Assembly (NCBI GenBank): GCA_964413525.1
Contig: CAYPTI010000005.1
Coordinates: 21,111 to 34,225, forward strand
From: CAYPTI01 sp964413525 [NCBI: uncultured bacterium]
Lineage (GTDB): Bacteria > T1Sed10-126
Length of the DNA: 13,115 nt
Direction of reading: 5' to 3'
The notes beneath the pieces are model-generated. The model searched no databases, was not told the DNA's origin, and saw nothing but the letters and a program-made list of their open reading frames with translations. Below are positions 13,095 through 13,115 of this stretch, piece after piece. The position numbers were made by a program, and so were the translations under genes. The first letter of the stretch is position 1, and each line of letters opens with the position of its first letter.

Positions 13095-13115
13095 TCAGAA
13101 GTCCACGTCGAGCAC
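13095..13115 (-). CDS. Possible C-terminal end of a minus-strand gene running off the window
   Basis: On the minus strand the last 21 bases read as six open codons, VLDVDF, followed by TGA (13097-13095). This fits the acidic style of the neighbours but is too short to support a product. Confidence 0.2.
   Translation of the reverse strand: MLDVDF

Overview
The window looks like a GC-rich bacterial chromosome, probably from a salt-adapted or otherwise acidic-proteome lineage. Nearly every start is preceded by a GGAGG-type ribosome binding site, several genes have recognisable sigma70-like promoters, and many proteins are rich in Asp and Glu. The phylum cannot be fixed by eye. The DUF2851 protein and the succinate dehydrogenase flavoprotein recall lineages such as Chloroflexota, Deinococcota or the FCB group, but that is an impression only.

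Left part (1-4678, all + strand): the 3' end of a PHP-domain phosphoesterase; a HIT-family nucleotide-binding protein in the same reading frame and with no normal start codon; a DUF2851 protein; sucD (succinyl-CoA ligase alpha) without sucC beside it; a helical protein of unknown function 7 bp after sucD; and a HAD hydrolase of the REG-2/HDHD3-like group.

Middle (4704-8404, - strand): a complete succinate dehydrogenase (complex II) operon in the order sdhC-sdhD-sdhA-sdhB, with a good promoter at 8540-8568 and a leader of about 130 nt. The sdhC Shine-Dalgarno sits in a small hairpin flanked by an 11-nt direct repeat. SdhD carries an insertion of about 105 residues between its first and second membrane helices, roughly doubling its normal length. 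With sucD this gives two consecutive TCA-cycle steps, in separate and oppositely oriented units.

Right-middle (8650-11753, + strand): a TPR protein divergent from sdh; then a split cobalamin-independent methionine synthase. One gene encodes the MetE N-terminal-like domain and the next encodes the catalytic zinc domain, joined by an ATGA start/stop overlap. A hypothetical acidic, tryptophan-rich protein follows.

Right end (11754-13115): a 450-bp non-coding stretch with a perfect 40-bp palindrome and weak flanking inverted repeats; two divergent small membrane proteins (56 and 40 aa), each behind a TACACT -10 box; a complete tRNA-Val(CAC) with encoded CCA; and a poorly resolved tail with possible small ORFs. 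There is no CRISPR array, insertion sequence, integrase or phage gene. The most unusual items are the SdhD insertion, the split MetE pair, the start-less HIT frame in phase with the PHP gene, the sdhC leader and the 40-bp palindrome.
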